Source: Clostridia bacterium (GTDB taxonomy: Bacteria > Bacillota > Clostridia > Christensenellales > Aristaeellaceae). Taken from it: 37,846 nt of DNA. The stretch covers positions 1 to 37,846 of the forward strand of contig JAGBDL010000048.1 of NCBI GenBank assembly GCA_017937505.1, in the 5' to 3' direction. Made by a program: the position numbers and the translations under genes. Of this stretch, positions 22,379-31,220 are shown piece after piece (within the stretch, counting starts at the first letter, position 1; each line of letters opens with the position of its first letter). The notes under the pieces were generated by a model. The model saw only the letters and a program-made list of their open reading frames with translations. It had not been told where the DNA came from and searched no databases.

Positions 22379-24070
22379 TCAGATTCTGCCGTTTTCAAAG
22401 CGGTTGATCGCGCTGAGGATGCCCTTGACAGAGGCAAAGTTGATGTTGTGCTCGGTGCCCACACCGAAGATGCGGCGTCCGCCCGGCGCGCGCAGCTGGA
22501 TGTAGGCGACAGCCTGGGAATCGGAGCCGTTGCTGATGGCGTGCTCGTGATAGGTGATGAAGGAGTAGCCCTCGATGCCCGCCTGAACCAGCGCGTTGAA
22601 GAAGGCGTCGATCGGGCCGTTGCCGCGGGACTCGAGCTGCACGAAGCTGTCGCGCACGCTCAGCACGCCGGAGAAGTGCGTGACGTTCGCGGAGCTGCCG
22701 GCGATGGCCTCCTCGTAGAACTTCGCGCGGGAGAGGGCGTAGGGAGTGCTGATGTTGAGGAACTCGCGCTCAAACAGGCCGAACACCTCGTCGGGCAGCA
22801 GCTCGCGGCCGGTCCTGTCGCACTCGACCTGCACCACGCGGCCAAACTCCGGATGCATCTCCTTGGGCAGGTGATAGCCGTAGTTGTGGTCCATGATGAA
22901 CGCCGCGCCGCCCTTGCCGCTCTGGCTGTTGATGCGGATGACCGGCTCGTACTCGCGGCCCACGTCCGCCGGGTCGATCGGCAGATACGGGATCTCCCAG
23001 TACGGGGACTTGCTTTCGCGCATGTACTCGTGGCCCTTGTTGATGGCGTCCTGATGGGAGCCGGAGAACGCGGTGAACGCGAGCTTGCCGGCGTAGGGCC
23101 AGCGCTCCGGCACCTTCATCTTGGTGCAGCGCTCGTAGACGTCGCGGACGTGGTCGATGTGGGAGAAATCGAGCTTCGGATCGACGCCCTGCGTGTGCAT
23201 GTTCAGCGCGACGGTGACGACGTCCAGGTTGCCGGTGCGCTCGCCGTTGCCAAAGAGCGTGCCCTCCACGCGCTCCGCGCCGGCCATCATGGCCAGCTCC
23301 GTGCAGGCGACGCCGGTGCCGCGGTCGTTGTGCGGATGGATGGAGATGATCGCCGCCTCGCGGTTCGGCAGGTGACGGATGAAGTACTCGATCTGATCGG
23401 CGTAGGTGTTGGGCGTGCACATCTCGACGGTGTTGGGGAGGTTGAGGATGACGGGGTTCTCCTTCGTCGCGCCCAGCGTCTCCATGACCTGATGGCAGAT
23501 GTCCACGGCGAAGTCCATCTCCGTGCCGGAGAAGGACTCCGGGGAATACTCGTAGCGGTAGTTGGTGCCGGAGCCGGCGTCGGCCTCGGTCAGCTCGCGC
23601 ACGAGCTTGGCGCCCGCGACGGCGATGTCGATGATACCCTGCATGTCCTTCTTGAAGACCACCTTGCGCTGGAGGGTGGAGGTGGAGTTGTAGAAGTGGA
23701 TGATGACGTTCTTCGCGCCGCGCACGGCCTCGAACGTCTTGCGGATGAGGTGCTCGCGCGCCTGAACGAGCACCTGGATGGTCACGTCGTCCGGGATGTA
23801 GTGACCGTCGATGAGCGCGCGCAGGATTTCATACTCGGTTTCGGACGCGGACGGGAAGCCGACCTCGATCTCCTTGAAGCCCAGCTCGACCAGCAGCTTG
23901 AAATACTCCAGCTTCTCCTGCAGGTTCATCGGGGTGACCAGCGCCTGGTTGCCGTCGCGCAGGTCGACGGAGCACCAGATGGGCGCCTTCTCGATGCGCT
24001 TGTCCGGCCAGGTGCGGTCCGGCAGAGAAACGGGGGTGAAAGGAATGTACTTCTCGTGGCCCTGATACAT
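22379..24070 (-). CDS. leuA: 2-isopropylmalate synthase, long (LeuA2-like) type
   Basis: LeuA condenses acetyl-CoA with 2-ketoisovalerate, the first step of leucine synthesis. The 563-residue protein has the HMGL-like TIM barrel with CSVDLRDGNQ near residue 33, EVGFPSASETEYE, STSTLQRKVVFKK, and the metal pair in ISIHPHNDRGTG. GNGERTGNLD is the second family signature. The C-terminal part (FSGVLSVRDSFVQLESRGNGPIDA, RIFGVGTEHNI) is the leucine-binding regulatory domain. AAGGAG is about eight bases before the ATG. It lies behind a T-box leader, so expression responds to uncharged leucine tRNA. Other leu genes are not in the window. Confidence 0.95.
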   Translation of the reverse strand: MYQGHEKYIPFTPVSLPDRTWPDKRIEKAPIWCSVDLRDGNQALVTPMNLQEKLEYFKLLVELGFKEIEVGFPSASETEYEILRALIDGHYIPDDVTIQVLVQAREHLIRKTFEAVRGAKNVIIHFYNSTSTLQRKVVFKKDMQGIIDIAVAGAKLVRELTEADAGSGTNYRYEYSPESFSGTEMDFAVDICHQVMETLGATKENPVILNLPNTVEMCTPNTYADQIEYFIRHLPNREAAIISIHPHNDRGTGVACTELAMMAGAERVEGTLFGNGERTGNLDVVTVALNMHTQGVDPKLDFSHIDHVRDVYERCTKMKVPERWPYAGKLAFTAFSGSHQDAINKGHEYMRESKSPYWEIPYLPIDPADVGREYEPVIRINSQSGKGGAAFIMDHNYGYHLPKEMHPEFGRVVQVECDRTGRELLPDEVFGLFEREFLNISTPYALSRAKFYEEAIAGSSANVTHFSGVLSVRDSFVQLESRGNGPIDAFFNALVQAGIEGYSFITYHEHAISNGSDSQAVAYIQLRAPGGRRIFGVGTEHNINFASVKGILSAINRFENGRI

Positions 24071-24132
24071 GGTTGTGTTCTCCTTTCGATTTCGGCTCTT
24101 TTGTCAATGCGTCTGCCGCTGTGCCGGGGGTC

Positions 24133-24419
24133 AAAAAACGCCCCCAAGCCGATTGCGGCTTAGGGGCGCAGAATGTATCCATTTCGCGCGGTACCACCCT
24201 AATTCAGCTGCGACGTCGCAGCCCTCACGGTCTCAAGCAAGACCTGACCGGTCACGGGGTCATCCGTCGCAGACTACTTGCTGTTTTCGCCTACGCAATT
24301 CCGGGAGGAGTTCTCAAAAGGCTTCCCGCCGGCTCGCACCGCCCGCCGGCTCTCTTGAAGGAAGGATCCCTGTGATTTTTTCCCATCATCATCTTTACAA
24401 GTCGTGGAATATGAACTTG
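24133..24419 (-). promoter_or_regulatory. Leucine T-box leader with terminator
   Basis: On the minus strand the leader contains the conserved T-box AGGGTGGTACCGCG (around 24186-24201), whose UGGU can pair with the ACCA end of leucine tRNA. Upstream is a stem I with a GGTGCGAG motif and a GAA-CTC specifier, CTC (Leu) at 24310-24308. The terminator is CGCCCC-rich (24168-24156 with 24151-24139) and followed by six T (24138-24133). High uncharged tRNA(Leu) would favour the antiterminator and leuA transcription. Confidence 0.93.
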
Positions 24420-24425
24420 AACAGT

Positions 24426-24454
24426 ATTGTATCGGAGAAAAAACGGTTTGTCAA
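24426..24454 (-). promoter_or_regulatory. Promoter of the leuA T-box transcript
   Basis: On the minus strand TTGACA (24454-24449) and TACAAT (24431-24426) are separated by 17 bases. Transcription starts near 24419. Confidence 0.88.
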
Positions 24455-24565
24455 GGGGCGAAAACAAAAGGCGCGAAAAAAATCGGGCGGCGCCCTGCAG
24501 CGGCGCCTGACCGCCGAAAAAAGCGAAAAAACGCAAAAATTCCAGCGCAAAACAGGGAAAAAGCC

Positions 24566-24595
24566 TTGACAAAAACGCATGAGAGCGGTTAAAAT
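24566..24595 (+). promoter_or_regulatory. Promoter of rplM-rpsI
   Basis: TTGACA (24566-24571) and TAAAAT (24590-24595) are separated by 18 bases. A leader of about 110 bases precedes rplM; it has GC-rich pairs and a GTGG/CCAC repeat just before the ribosome site. It may be the L13 leader RNA known in Firmicutes, but I cannot confirm the fold. The rest of 24455-24565 has an imperfect GGCGCC repeat and poly-A stretches and no gene. Confidence 0.82.
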
Positions 24596-24714
24596 AACCA
24601 ATGCGTATGTTCGCCTGTTAGCCCCGGGCCCTCGTGCGCGCGTTTGCAGAGCGTCTGACCAGCGCGATGCGTTTTATTGTGGATATCAAGATTCACCACG
24701 AGGAGGAAATTCAC

Positions 24715-25149
24715 GTGAAAACGTTTATGGCAAATGCCCAGAACGTCGAGCGCAACTGGTATATCGTTGACGCCGACGGCATGACCCTTGGCCGACTGGC
24801 CAGCCAGGTTGCCGCGATCCTGCGCGGCAAGAACAAGCCGACCTTCACCCCGCATGTGGACTGCGGCGATCACGTCATCGTCATCAACGCGGCGAAGGTT
24901 GTGCTGACCGGCAAGAAGCTGGATCAGAAGATCTACTACCATCATTCCGGCTATGCGGGCGGCCTCAAGAAGACCGCGTACCGCAAGCTGATCGACGAGA
25001 AGCCGGAGTTCGCTGTGAAGCACGCCGTCGTGGGCATGCTGCCCAAGGGCCCGCTGGGCCGTCAGATGGCGCGCAAGCTGCGCGTGTACGCCGGTGCTGA
25101 GCATGAGCATGAGGCCCAGAAGCCGGTCGTGCTCGAGCTCGTGAAGTAA
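24715..25149 (+). CDS. rplM: 50S ribosomal protein L13
   Basis: L13 is an early-assembling protein of the large subunit. The 144-residue product begins [22 protein letters not shown] (from a GTG start) and has the family segments [28 protein letters not shown] and [21 protein letters not shown] is 8-9 bases before the GTG at 24715, and the start gives the standard N-terminus. A frame further upstream is open but is the leader. It is co-transcribed with rpsI, 23 bases downstream. Confidence 0.97.
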   Translation: MKTFMANAQNVERNWYIVDADGMTLGRLASQVAAILRGKNKPTFTPHVDCGDHVIVINAAKVVLTGKKLDQKIYYHHSGYAGGLKKTAYRKLIDEKPEFAVKHAVVGMLPKGPLGRQMARKLRVYAGAEHEHEAQKPVVLELVK

Positions 25150-25172
25150 TTGCAGGAAGGAGTGTTTGACAC

Positions 25173-25565
25173 ATGGCACAGGTTCAGTATCAGGCGGTTG
25201 GCCGCCGCAAGAAGGCCATTGCTCGTGTTCGCCTCATTCCGGGCGAAGGCAAGATCGTGATCAACGGTCGCGATATCGATAACTACTTCGGTCTGGAGAC
25301 CCTCAAGATGACTGTCCGTCAGCCGCTGGCGCTCACCTCTCTGGAGGGCCGCTACGACGTGCTGGTGAACGTGTACGGCGGCGGTCTGTCCGGTCAGGCC
25401 GGCGCGATCCGCCACGGCATCTCCCGCGCGCTGATCAAGGCTGATCCGGAGCTGCGTCCGGCCGTGAAGAAGGCTGGCTTCCTCACGCGCGATCCGCGTA
25501 TGAAGGAGCGCAAGAAGTACGGCCTGAAGGCTGCCCGCCGCGCGCCGCAGTTCTCCAAGCGCTAA
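25173..25565 (+). CDS. rpsI: 30S ribosomal protein S9
   Basis: The 130-residue product is S9, whose C-terminal tail reaches the P-site tRNA. It shows [32 protein letters not shown] and the end RRAPQFSKR, where the last Lys-Arg is the conserved tail. AAGGAG precedes the ATG. It pairs with rplM as in nearly all bacteria. Confidence 0.98.
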   Translation: MAQVQYQAVGRRKKAIARVRLIPGEGKIVINGRDIDNYFGLETLKMTVRQPLALTSLEGRYDVLVNVYGGGLSGQAGAIRHGISRALIKADPELRPAVKKAGFLTRDPRMKERKKYGLKAARRAPQFSKR

Positions 25566-25596
25566 TCCGAATAGCGAGTCAGGGAGGCAGAAGATT

Positions 25597-25833
25597 ATGG
25601 CTATCCTTAACGGCATTGTCACCGTGCTGCTCGTCGTGTCTGCGCTGATTCTCATCGTCACCATTCTGCTCCAGCCGGGCGAGAGCAACGGCCTGGGTGC
25701 GATTGCCGGCGGCGCTGAGACGTTCTTTGGCAAGAACAAGGCGAAGTCCATGGAGGGCAAGCTCGCTCTGGCAACGAAGGTTTCCGCGGTCGTGTTCATC
25801 GTCTGCGGCCTGCTCGTTGCGGTGCTTGGCTAA
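25597..25833 (+). CDS. secG: Preprotein translocase subunit SecG
   Basis: The 78-residue protein has two membrane helices (VTVLLVVSALILIVTILLQ and the C-terminal VSAVVFIVCGLLVAVLG) and the conserved QPGESNGLGAIAGGAETFFGKN loop between them. SecG is the small helper subunit of the SecYEG channel. GGGAGG lies upstream of the ATG. It is 31 bases after rpsI and just before a terminator and rnr, as in Firmicutes. Confidence 0.95.
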   Translation: MAILNGIVTVLLVVSALILIVTILLQPGESNGLGAIAGGAETFFGKNKAKSMEGKLALATKVSAVVFIVCGLLVAVLG

Positions 25834-25848
25834 TGAATTGACAACCCC

Positions 25849-25884
25849 AAAGAGGCTGAAGCGGAAAGCGCTTCGGCCTCTTTT
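25849..25884 (+). terminator. Intrinsic terminator after secG
   Basis: GAGGCTGAAGC (25852-25862) pairs with GCTTCGGCCTC (25870-25880, one T-G pair), followed by TTTT. Confidence 0.85.
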
Positions 25885-26012
25885 CACTATATTTCGCGAG
25901 TGGACAGATGCGGGCCTGTTTTGAAAAAGCGGCTGCACACGCATGTTTTGCGAATGAGAAACAGACCCTAAGGCTGAACAAACAGGAATCGCAGGATTCG
26001 GGAGTGGAAACC

Positions 26013-28067
26013 ATGAAAAAAGGAAATCCGGGAAAGGCGCGCATTGTCCGCCGTATCCCGATCAGCGGCTTTGCCTCGCCGTCAAAGTCCGGAAAGGGCA
26101 AGGGCGGCCAGGAGGAAAAGCGCGAAACGCTGCGCCTGACCGTGCGCGGCCTTTTCCACGGCGCGGTGCGGATGGAGGCGGAAGACGGAAGCGTTCTGAC
26201 CTGCTCAAAGGAGAACGCCCGCGGCACGCTGTGGGGCGACGTCGTGGAGGCCGAGCGGATCGGCCGGGAGCGCGTGCGCGTGCGCAGGGTACTGACGCGC
26301 GCACACGAGGAGATCGTCGGCGTGCTGCATGAAAAGCAGGGCGTGCGCTATATCCTGCCGCTGGAGCGCAGGCTGCCGCAGGGTATCGCCGTGCGGCCGG
26401 GCGGGGAGGAGGCGCACGACGGGGACGTCGTGCACACGAAGGTGGTGCGCTGGGAGGACGAAGGCGGTCTGCTAGTGCGCATTGACGGCGTTTTGGGCAG
26501 CTTCGGCGAGGCCAGGGCCGCGCTCGATGCGCTGATCGTCAGCCAGCACCTGCGCACGGCGTTTGACGAGGATGCGCTGCGCGAAGCGGACGCCTGCAAA
26601 CCGGCCGACCTGGCGGACGATCCGACGAGAACCGATCTGCGCGGCCTGCTGTCCTTCACCATCGACGGCAGCGACGCGAAGGACTTCGACGACGCGGTGA
26701 GCCTGGAGCGGCTGGAGGGCGGCCTTTGGCGCCTGGGCGTGCACATCGCGGACGTGGGACACTATGTGCCGCAGGGCTCGGCGCTCGACCGGGAGGCCTG
26801 GCTGCGCGGCACGAGCGTGTACTTCCCGGGACGCGTGCTGCCGATGCTGCCGGAGCAGCTCTCCAACGGCGTGTGCTCGCTGCGCCCGGACGAGGACAAA
26901 TTCACCATGAGCGCGCTGATGGACATCGACGAGGGCGGAAACGTGGTGCACACGCGCCTGCTGCGCACGATCACGCGCTCCAACGCGCGGCTGGTGTATG
27001 ACGACGTGAACCGGCTCTTTGACGGCGACGCGGCGCAGCGGGAGCGGATGGCCGATCTCGAGGAGACGTTGCTGGCCATGCGCGAGCTGGCGCGGCGTAT
27101 CCGCCAAAGGAGGCAGGCGCAGGGCGCGATCGACTTTGACACGGACGAGCCGAAATTCATTCTGGATGAGGCGGGCGAGCCGGTGGAGATCGCCAAAAGG
27201 GCACGGGGCGAGGCTGAGCTGATGATCGAGGACTTCATGCTCACGGCGAACGAGGTCGTGGCGAGGTTTGCCAAGTCGCGCGGCGTGCCGCTGCTCTACC
27301 GCGTGCATGAGAAGCCGGACCCAGAGAAGCTCGATGCGCTCAAGGACTTCCTCGACGGCCTCGGCGTGGACACGCGCGGCCTGCGCCACAACGCGCAGCC
27401 GGGCGAAATCCGCGCGGTGCTCGAGCGCACGCGGGAGACGCCGGAGTTCAGCGTGGTCAGCACGCTGGCGCTGCGCAGCATGCAGAAGGCGCGCTACGAC
27501 GTCAGTCCGCTGGGCCATTACGGCCTGGCGATGGAGGACTATTGCCACTTCACCTCGCCGATCCGGCGCTATCCGGATCTGGTGGTCAGCCGCGCGCTGA
27601 CAGCGGTGCTCACGGGCGGACGAGCGACGCTGCACGGCGACGCGCTGGCGGAAGCGGCGATGCGCAGCTCGGACTGCGAGCGCGCGGCGGTGGAGGCCGA
27701 GCGCCTGGCAGACAAGCTGATGATGGCGCGCTTCATGCATGGGCACGTCGGGGAGCTGTTTGACGGCATCGTCAGCGGCGTGAGCGAGTGGGGCCTGTAT
27801 GTATCGCTTGCAAACGGCGCGGAGGGCTTCCTGCACGTGCGCACGATGGACGACTGGTTTGACTTTGACGAGCGGCGCATGACGCTGCGCGGCGAGCGAA
27901 CCGGCTGCGTGTTCTCGCTCGGGCAGACGCTGTGCGTGCGGGTTGTGAGCGTCGAGCTGGAATCCTCGAGCATCGACCTGGAGCCCGCGCAGCCGCTGAA
28001 TCCGAAGAAAAAAGAGAAATCCGACCGCAAGAAAGAGCGCGAACGCCTGCGCGGGTTCAGAAAGTAA
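26013..28067 (+). CDS. rnr: Ribonuclease R
   Basis: RNase R is a processive 3'-5' exoribonuclease that degrades structured RNA. The 684-residue protein has a basic N-terminus, cold-shock-like OB domains, and the RNB catalytic domain from about residue 200 with TIDGSDAKDFDDAVS (the Asp cluster that holds magnesium) and FTSPIRRYPDLVVSRAL. A C-terminal S1 domain (FDGIVSGVSEWGLYVSL) is followed by a lysine/arginine-rich tail. Compared with Bacillus RNase R (about 780 residues) it lacks the N-terminal helix-turn-helix part. Start 26013 has GGGAG eight bases upstream; the frame opens further back to 25908. smpB, the usual next gene, is absent. Confidence 0.94.
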   Translation: MKKGNPGKARIVRRIPISGFASPSKSGKGKGGQEEKRETLRLTVRGLFHGAVRMEAEDGSVLTCSKENARGTLWGDVVEAERIGRERVRVRRVLTRAHEEIVGVLHEKQGVRYILPLERRLPQGIAVRPGGEEAHDGDVVHTKVVRWEDEGGLLVRIDGVLGSFGEARAALDALIVSQHLRTAFDEDALREADACKPADLADDPTRTDLRGLLSFTIDGSDAKDFDDAVSLERLEGGLWRLGVHIADVGHYVPQGSALDREAWLRGTSVYFPGRVLPMLPEQLSNGVCSLRPDEDKFTMSALMDIDEGGNVVHTRLLRTITRSNARLVYDDVNRLFDGDAAQRERMADLEETLLAMRELARRIRQRRQAQGAIDFDTDEPKFILDEAGEPVEIAKRARGEAELMIEDFMLTANEVVARFAKSRGVPLLYRVHEKPDPEKLDALKDFLDGLGVDTRGLRHNAQPGEIRAVLERTRETPEFSVVSTLALRSMQKARYDVSPLGHYGLAMEDYCHFTSPIRRYPDLVVSRALTAVLTGGRATLHGDALAEAAMRSSDCERAAVEAERLADKLMMARFMHGHVGELFDGIVSGVSEWGLYVSLANGAEGFLHVRTMDDWFDFDERRMTLRGERTGCVFSLGQTLCVRVVSVELESSSIDLEPAQPLNPKKKEKSDRKKERERLRGFRK

Positions 28068-28109
28068 GGTATTTGCATGCTGTTTGCCCGCCGGAAAGGA
28101 AGTTTTGTC

Positions 28110-28138
28110 TTGCGTCCGGTGACAGTTCCTGATATACT
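28110..28138 (+). promoter_or_regulatory. Promoter of rex
   Basis: TTGCGT (28110-28115) and TATACT (28133-28138) are separated by 17 bases. The leader is about 47 bases. No Rex-type operator (TTGTGA-N6-TCACAA-like) is visible. Confidence 0.72.
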
Positions 28139-28191
28139 TGTAGAAAGATGTGATTCTCGCGTGGAGCGTACAAGGGATAGGAGCGATACGT

Positions 28192-28857
28192 ATGGCTTAT
28201 AAATCAAGGGTGTCCGACGCAGTGGTGCGCCGGCTTCCGATGTATTATCGTCATCTCAAGGAGCTGGAGAAGGCGGGCGTGGTGCGCATCTCTTCTCAGG
28301 AGCTGGGCGAACGCATGAACCTGACGGCCTCGCAGATCCGTCAGGACATCAACTGCTTCGGCGGCTTCGGCCAGCAGGGCTACGGCTACCATGTGGCCAA
28401 TCTCAAGGAGCGCATCGGCGAGATCCTGGGCCTGCACAAGCAGTACCACATGATCATCGTCGGCGCGGGCAACATCGGCCGCGCGGTGGCGAACTATGCG
28501 GGCTTCTCCCGTGAGGGCTTCAACATCCAGGCGATCTTCGACGTCTCCGAGGCGCTGGTGGGCATCGACGTTCATGGCATCCTCGTGCAGCCGATGGAGA
28601 AGCTGGATACCTGGCTGTCTGCGCATCAGGTGGATATCGCGGTGCTGTCCGTGCCCAAGGCCTGCGCGCAGGACATCGCCGATCAGCTGGTGCGGGGCGG
28701 CGTGCGCGCCATCTGGAACTTCGCGCCGGTGGATCTGACGCTGCCGGAGGGCGTGGCGGTCAACAATGTGCACCTGTCTGATAGCCTGCACATCCTGTCT
28801 TACCGCATGAATGAGAAGGAGCTGTTCGCGGCGATTGACGCGGCGAAGAAGTCCTGA
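28192..28857 (+). CDS. rex: Redox-sensing transcriptional repressor Rex
   Basis: Rex senses the NADH/NAD ratio and represses fermentation and respiration genes when NADH is low. The 221-residue protein has an N-terminal winged helix (VRRLPMYYRHLKELE, SSQELGERMNLTASQIRQDINCFGGFG) and a Rossmann domain with IVGAGNIGRAVANY near residue 90, followed by FDVSEALVG. AGGAG is eight bases before ATG. It is the first gene of a possible operon with the VanW protein and the TetR regulator. Confidence 0.96.
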   Translation: MAYKSRVSDAVVRRLPMYYRHLKELEKAGVVRISSQELGERMNLTASQIRQDINCFGGFGQQGYGYHVANLKERIGEILGLHKQYHMIIVGAGNIGRAVANYAGFSREGFNIQAIFDVSEALVGIDVHGILVQPMEKLDTWLSAHQVDIAVLSVPKACAQDIADQLVRGGVRAIWNFAPVDLTLPEGVAVNNVHLSDSLHILSYRMNEKELFAAIDAAKKS

Positions 28858-28890
28858 CGACCGATTTTTTTCTGAGGAGAACTGGACAAT

Positions 28891-30372
28891 ATGGCTTTGG
28901 ATCGCCGCAGGTCCTCGGGGCGCAGCCGCCGCGGACGGGCCGATGCAAAAGAGGAAAGGAGCCTGTTCCCGGTCTGGACGCTGATCGTCGTGCTGGGCTG
29001 CGCGGCTGTGTGGCTCGCCGGCGCGAAAATCTATCAGGAGCAAATGGCGGCATATGAATCGTATGCCGCCATTCGTCAGACTGTGAGCAGCGATACGTTT
29101 TTCCCGGGCGTGACGATCGACGGCACGGAGCTGGGCGGCATGACCCTCGGCGAGGCGCAGGCGCTCATCGCTGACCGGCAGGAGCAGACCTCGCAGGCGT
29201 TTTCGCTCGTGGTCGCCTCGGGCGATCGGCGCTGGCGCATCACCTCGCAGGAGGTGCCGGTGACCTTCGACGCGCAGACGGTGCTCGCGCGTGCGTATGC
29301 CGTGGGCCGCACGGGCACGCTGGAGGAGCGCTATGCGCAGATTCAGCATGCGGCTAAAAACGGCGTGCATTTTTCGACCGGCTTTACCTATGACCGCAGC
29401 GCGATTGACAGCCTGGTGGACATCATCGGCGACAGCCTGGACGTGGAGATGAAGGACGCGGCCATCGACGCGTTTGACATGAACAGCAAGACGTTCTCCT
29501 TCACCGACGCGCAGACGGGCTATCGCGTCGACCGCGCGCAGCTGGCGGCGGATATCCTGGCGGCGCTGGACGAGGGCGCGTACGACCGCGTGATCGTGCC
29601 CCAGGGCGAGACGATTGAACCCAATGTGGTGCGCTCGCAGCTGGAGGGCCTCTTCGGCCGCATCTCTTCCTTCTCGACGAAGACGAGCAAGGATCCGGAC
29701 CGCAATACGAACATCGCGCTGTCGGCCAGTGCGCTCAACGGGCGCGTGGTGCTCCCGGGCGAAACGCTGTCCTTCAACGAATGCACGGGCCAGCGCACGG
29801 GCGCGAAGGGCTACCGCGAGGCGGGCGCGATTGCGGGCGGCGTGCTCGTGGACGACACGGGCGGCGGCGTCTGCCAGACGTCCTCGACGCTGTTCAACGC
29901 CGTCGTGCGCGCAGACCTGACCATCGTGAAGCGCAGCGCACACAGCTGGCCGTCCTCCTACGTCAATAAGGGAGAGGACGCGACGGTCAACTGGCCGTCG
30001 CTGGACTTCGTCTTCAAAAACGACGGCAAGTTCCCGGTGTTTGTCGTCGCATGGTTTGAAAACCAGACGGTGACGGTGGAAATCTACGGTCAGCTGCTGG
30101 AAAACGGCATGACGATCGACCTGGAATCGACCGTGACGAAGACGATCAAGCCGTCCGACGAGATCCTTTACACGCTGGATCCCTCGCTGCCGGTGGGCAC
30201 GCGCCAGTACGGCCGCGAGAAGCGCACGGGCTACGAGGTGGATACTTTCAAGGTCTACAAGGACAGCACGGGCAAAGAGATTGAGCGCAGGAAGCTCTGG
30301 ACGACGACGTACCGCGCTTCGCAGAAGGAGATTCTCTACAACGACGGCTCCGCGTCCGCGGCAGGCGAGTAA
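28891..30372 (+). CDS. VanW-family cell wall protein with peptidoglycan-binding-4 and G5 domains
   Basis: The 493-residue protein has a basic cytoplasmic tail, one membrane segment (LFPVWTLIVVLGCAAVWLAG near residue 27) and an outside part. The outside part has a PG_binding_4-like domain (VTIDGTELGGMTLGEAQALI and its second half) to about residue 260. A VanW domain follows (NTNIALSASALNGRVVLPGETLSFNE, GGGVCQTSSTLFNAVVRADL), then a G5 domain near the end (STVTKTIKPSDEILYTLDPSLPVGTRQ). VanW proteins occur with vancomycin resistance genes, but their role is not known; most chromosomal copies are wall proteins. GAGGAGA is eight bases before ATG. The gene is 33 bases after rex. Confidence 0.9.
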   Translation: MALDRRRSSGRSRRGRADAKEERSLFPVWTLIVVLGCAAVWLAGAKIYQEQMAAYESYAAIRQTVSSDTFFPGVTIDGTELGGMTLGEAQALIADRQEQTSQAFSLVVASGDRRWRITSQEVPVTFDAQTVLARAYAVGRTGTLEERYAQIQHAAKNGVHFSTGFTYDRSAIDSLVDIIGDSLDVEMKDAAIDAFDMNSKTFSFTDAQTGYRVDRAQLAADILAALDEGAYDRVIVPQGETIEPNVVRSQLEGLFGRISSFSTKTSKDPDRNTNIALSASALNGRVVLPGETLSFNECTGQRTGAKGYREAGAIAGGVLVDDTGGGVCQTSSTLFNAVVRADLTIVKRSAHSWPSSYVNKGEDATVNWPSLDFVFKNDGKFPVFVVAWFENQTVTVEIYGQLLENGMTIDLESTVTKTIKPSDEILYTLDPSLPVGTRQYGREKRTGYEVDTFKVYKDSTGKEIERRKLWTTTYRASQKEILYNDGSASAAGE

Positions 30373-30393
30373 AGAGGAAGGCTAGATGATCGA

Positions 30394-31110
30394 ATGAAGA
30401 AGGGCGATGCGCGCCGCGGCGAGCTGCTGGCCACGGCAGAACGTCTGTTTTATACGAAGGGCTACGAGAAGACGTCCGTGCAGGACATCCTGAACGAGAT
30501 GGGCTTCTCCAAGGGCGGCTTCTATCACCACTTTGACAGCAAGCTCGCGGTGCTGGAGGCGATCTGCGAGACGCGCGCGCAGGAATGCGGCGAGCAGGCC
30601 CGGCAGGCTGCCGCGCGGACGGAGGGCACGGCGGTCGACAAGCTCAACGCGGTGTTCCACGACTCGGCCATCCTGACCAGCGGCAACAGCGGCTTCATCT
30701 CGCTGATGATCCAGGTCGCCTATCGCGAGGACGGCGCGCTGATGCGCGAGAAGATGAGAAGCAGCCAGATGGACGCCATGCTGCCGGTGCTGCGCGATAT
30801 CCTCGCCGAGGGCGCGGCGAGCGGAGAGTTCTTCATCGGGGACGTGGACGCGTTCGCGCCGATGCTGCTGAGGCTGTACCTGGTCTTTACCGACGAAATC
30901 GCATTCCTGCTCGCGCGCGAGGAGCACGAGGAGGCGCTCATGGACGAACTGATCCGCAAGCTGAACGCCTACCGCACGGCGATTGAGCGGGTGCTGGTCG
31001 CGCCGTTTGGCTCCATCGCGCTCTTTGAGGCGAAGGAGCTGCAGCTGCTGGCGCAGACGATCCTGCGCGAGCGCGTGCGCAAGAGGGCGGACGCGCTGCT
31101 GGGCAAGTAA
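30394..31110 (+). CDS. TetR-family transcriptional regulator
   Basis: The 238-residue protein begins with the TetR helix-turn-helix: ATAERLFYTKGYEKTSVQDILNEMGFSKGGFYHHFDSK, with helix 3 FSKGGFYHHF at residues about 39-48. The C-terminal helical ligand domain has no recognisable subgroup motif. The start is 21 bases after the VanW gene, with AGGAAGG at a rather long distance. It probably belongs to the same operon or regulates a neighbour, but no operator was found near it. An inverted repeat that could be one lies at 34229-34250. Confidence 0.87.
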   Translation: MKKGDARRGELLATAERLFYTKGYEKTSVQDILNEMGFSKGGFYHHFDSKLAVLEAICETRAQECGEQARQAAARTEGTAVDKLNAVFHDSAILTSGNSGFISLMIQVAYREDGALMREKMRSSQMDAMLPVLRDILAEGAASGEFFIGDVDAFAPMLLRLYLVFTDEIAFLLAREEHEEALMDELIRKLNAYRTAIERVLVAPFGSIALFEAKELQLLAQTILRERVRKRADALLGK

Positions 31111-31220
31111 ACGAGGGCCTTTCCGCCGACGGTCTGCTGCTGCCAGTCTGCCAAGGCATCCTTGCATCTGCTGTGAACAACCCGTGATCCCGCACACAGG
31201 TGAAAGAAAGAGGGATGAAG

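Noticed and set aside
22112..24163. Plus-strand open frame of 683 codons over leuA
   Set aside because: It is the antisense image of leuA with Val/Arg/Ala/Asp repetition; leuA is the clear gene.
28139..28191. Rex operator before rex
   Set aside because: No inverted TTGTGA/TCACAA-like repeat is present.
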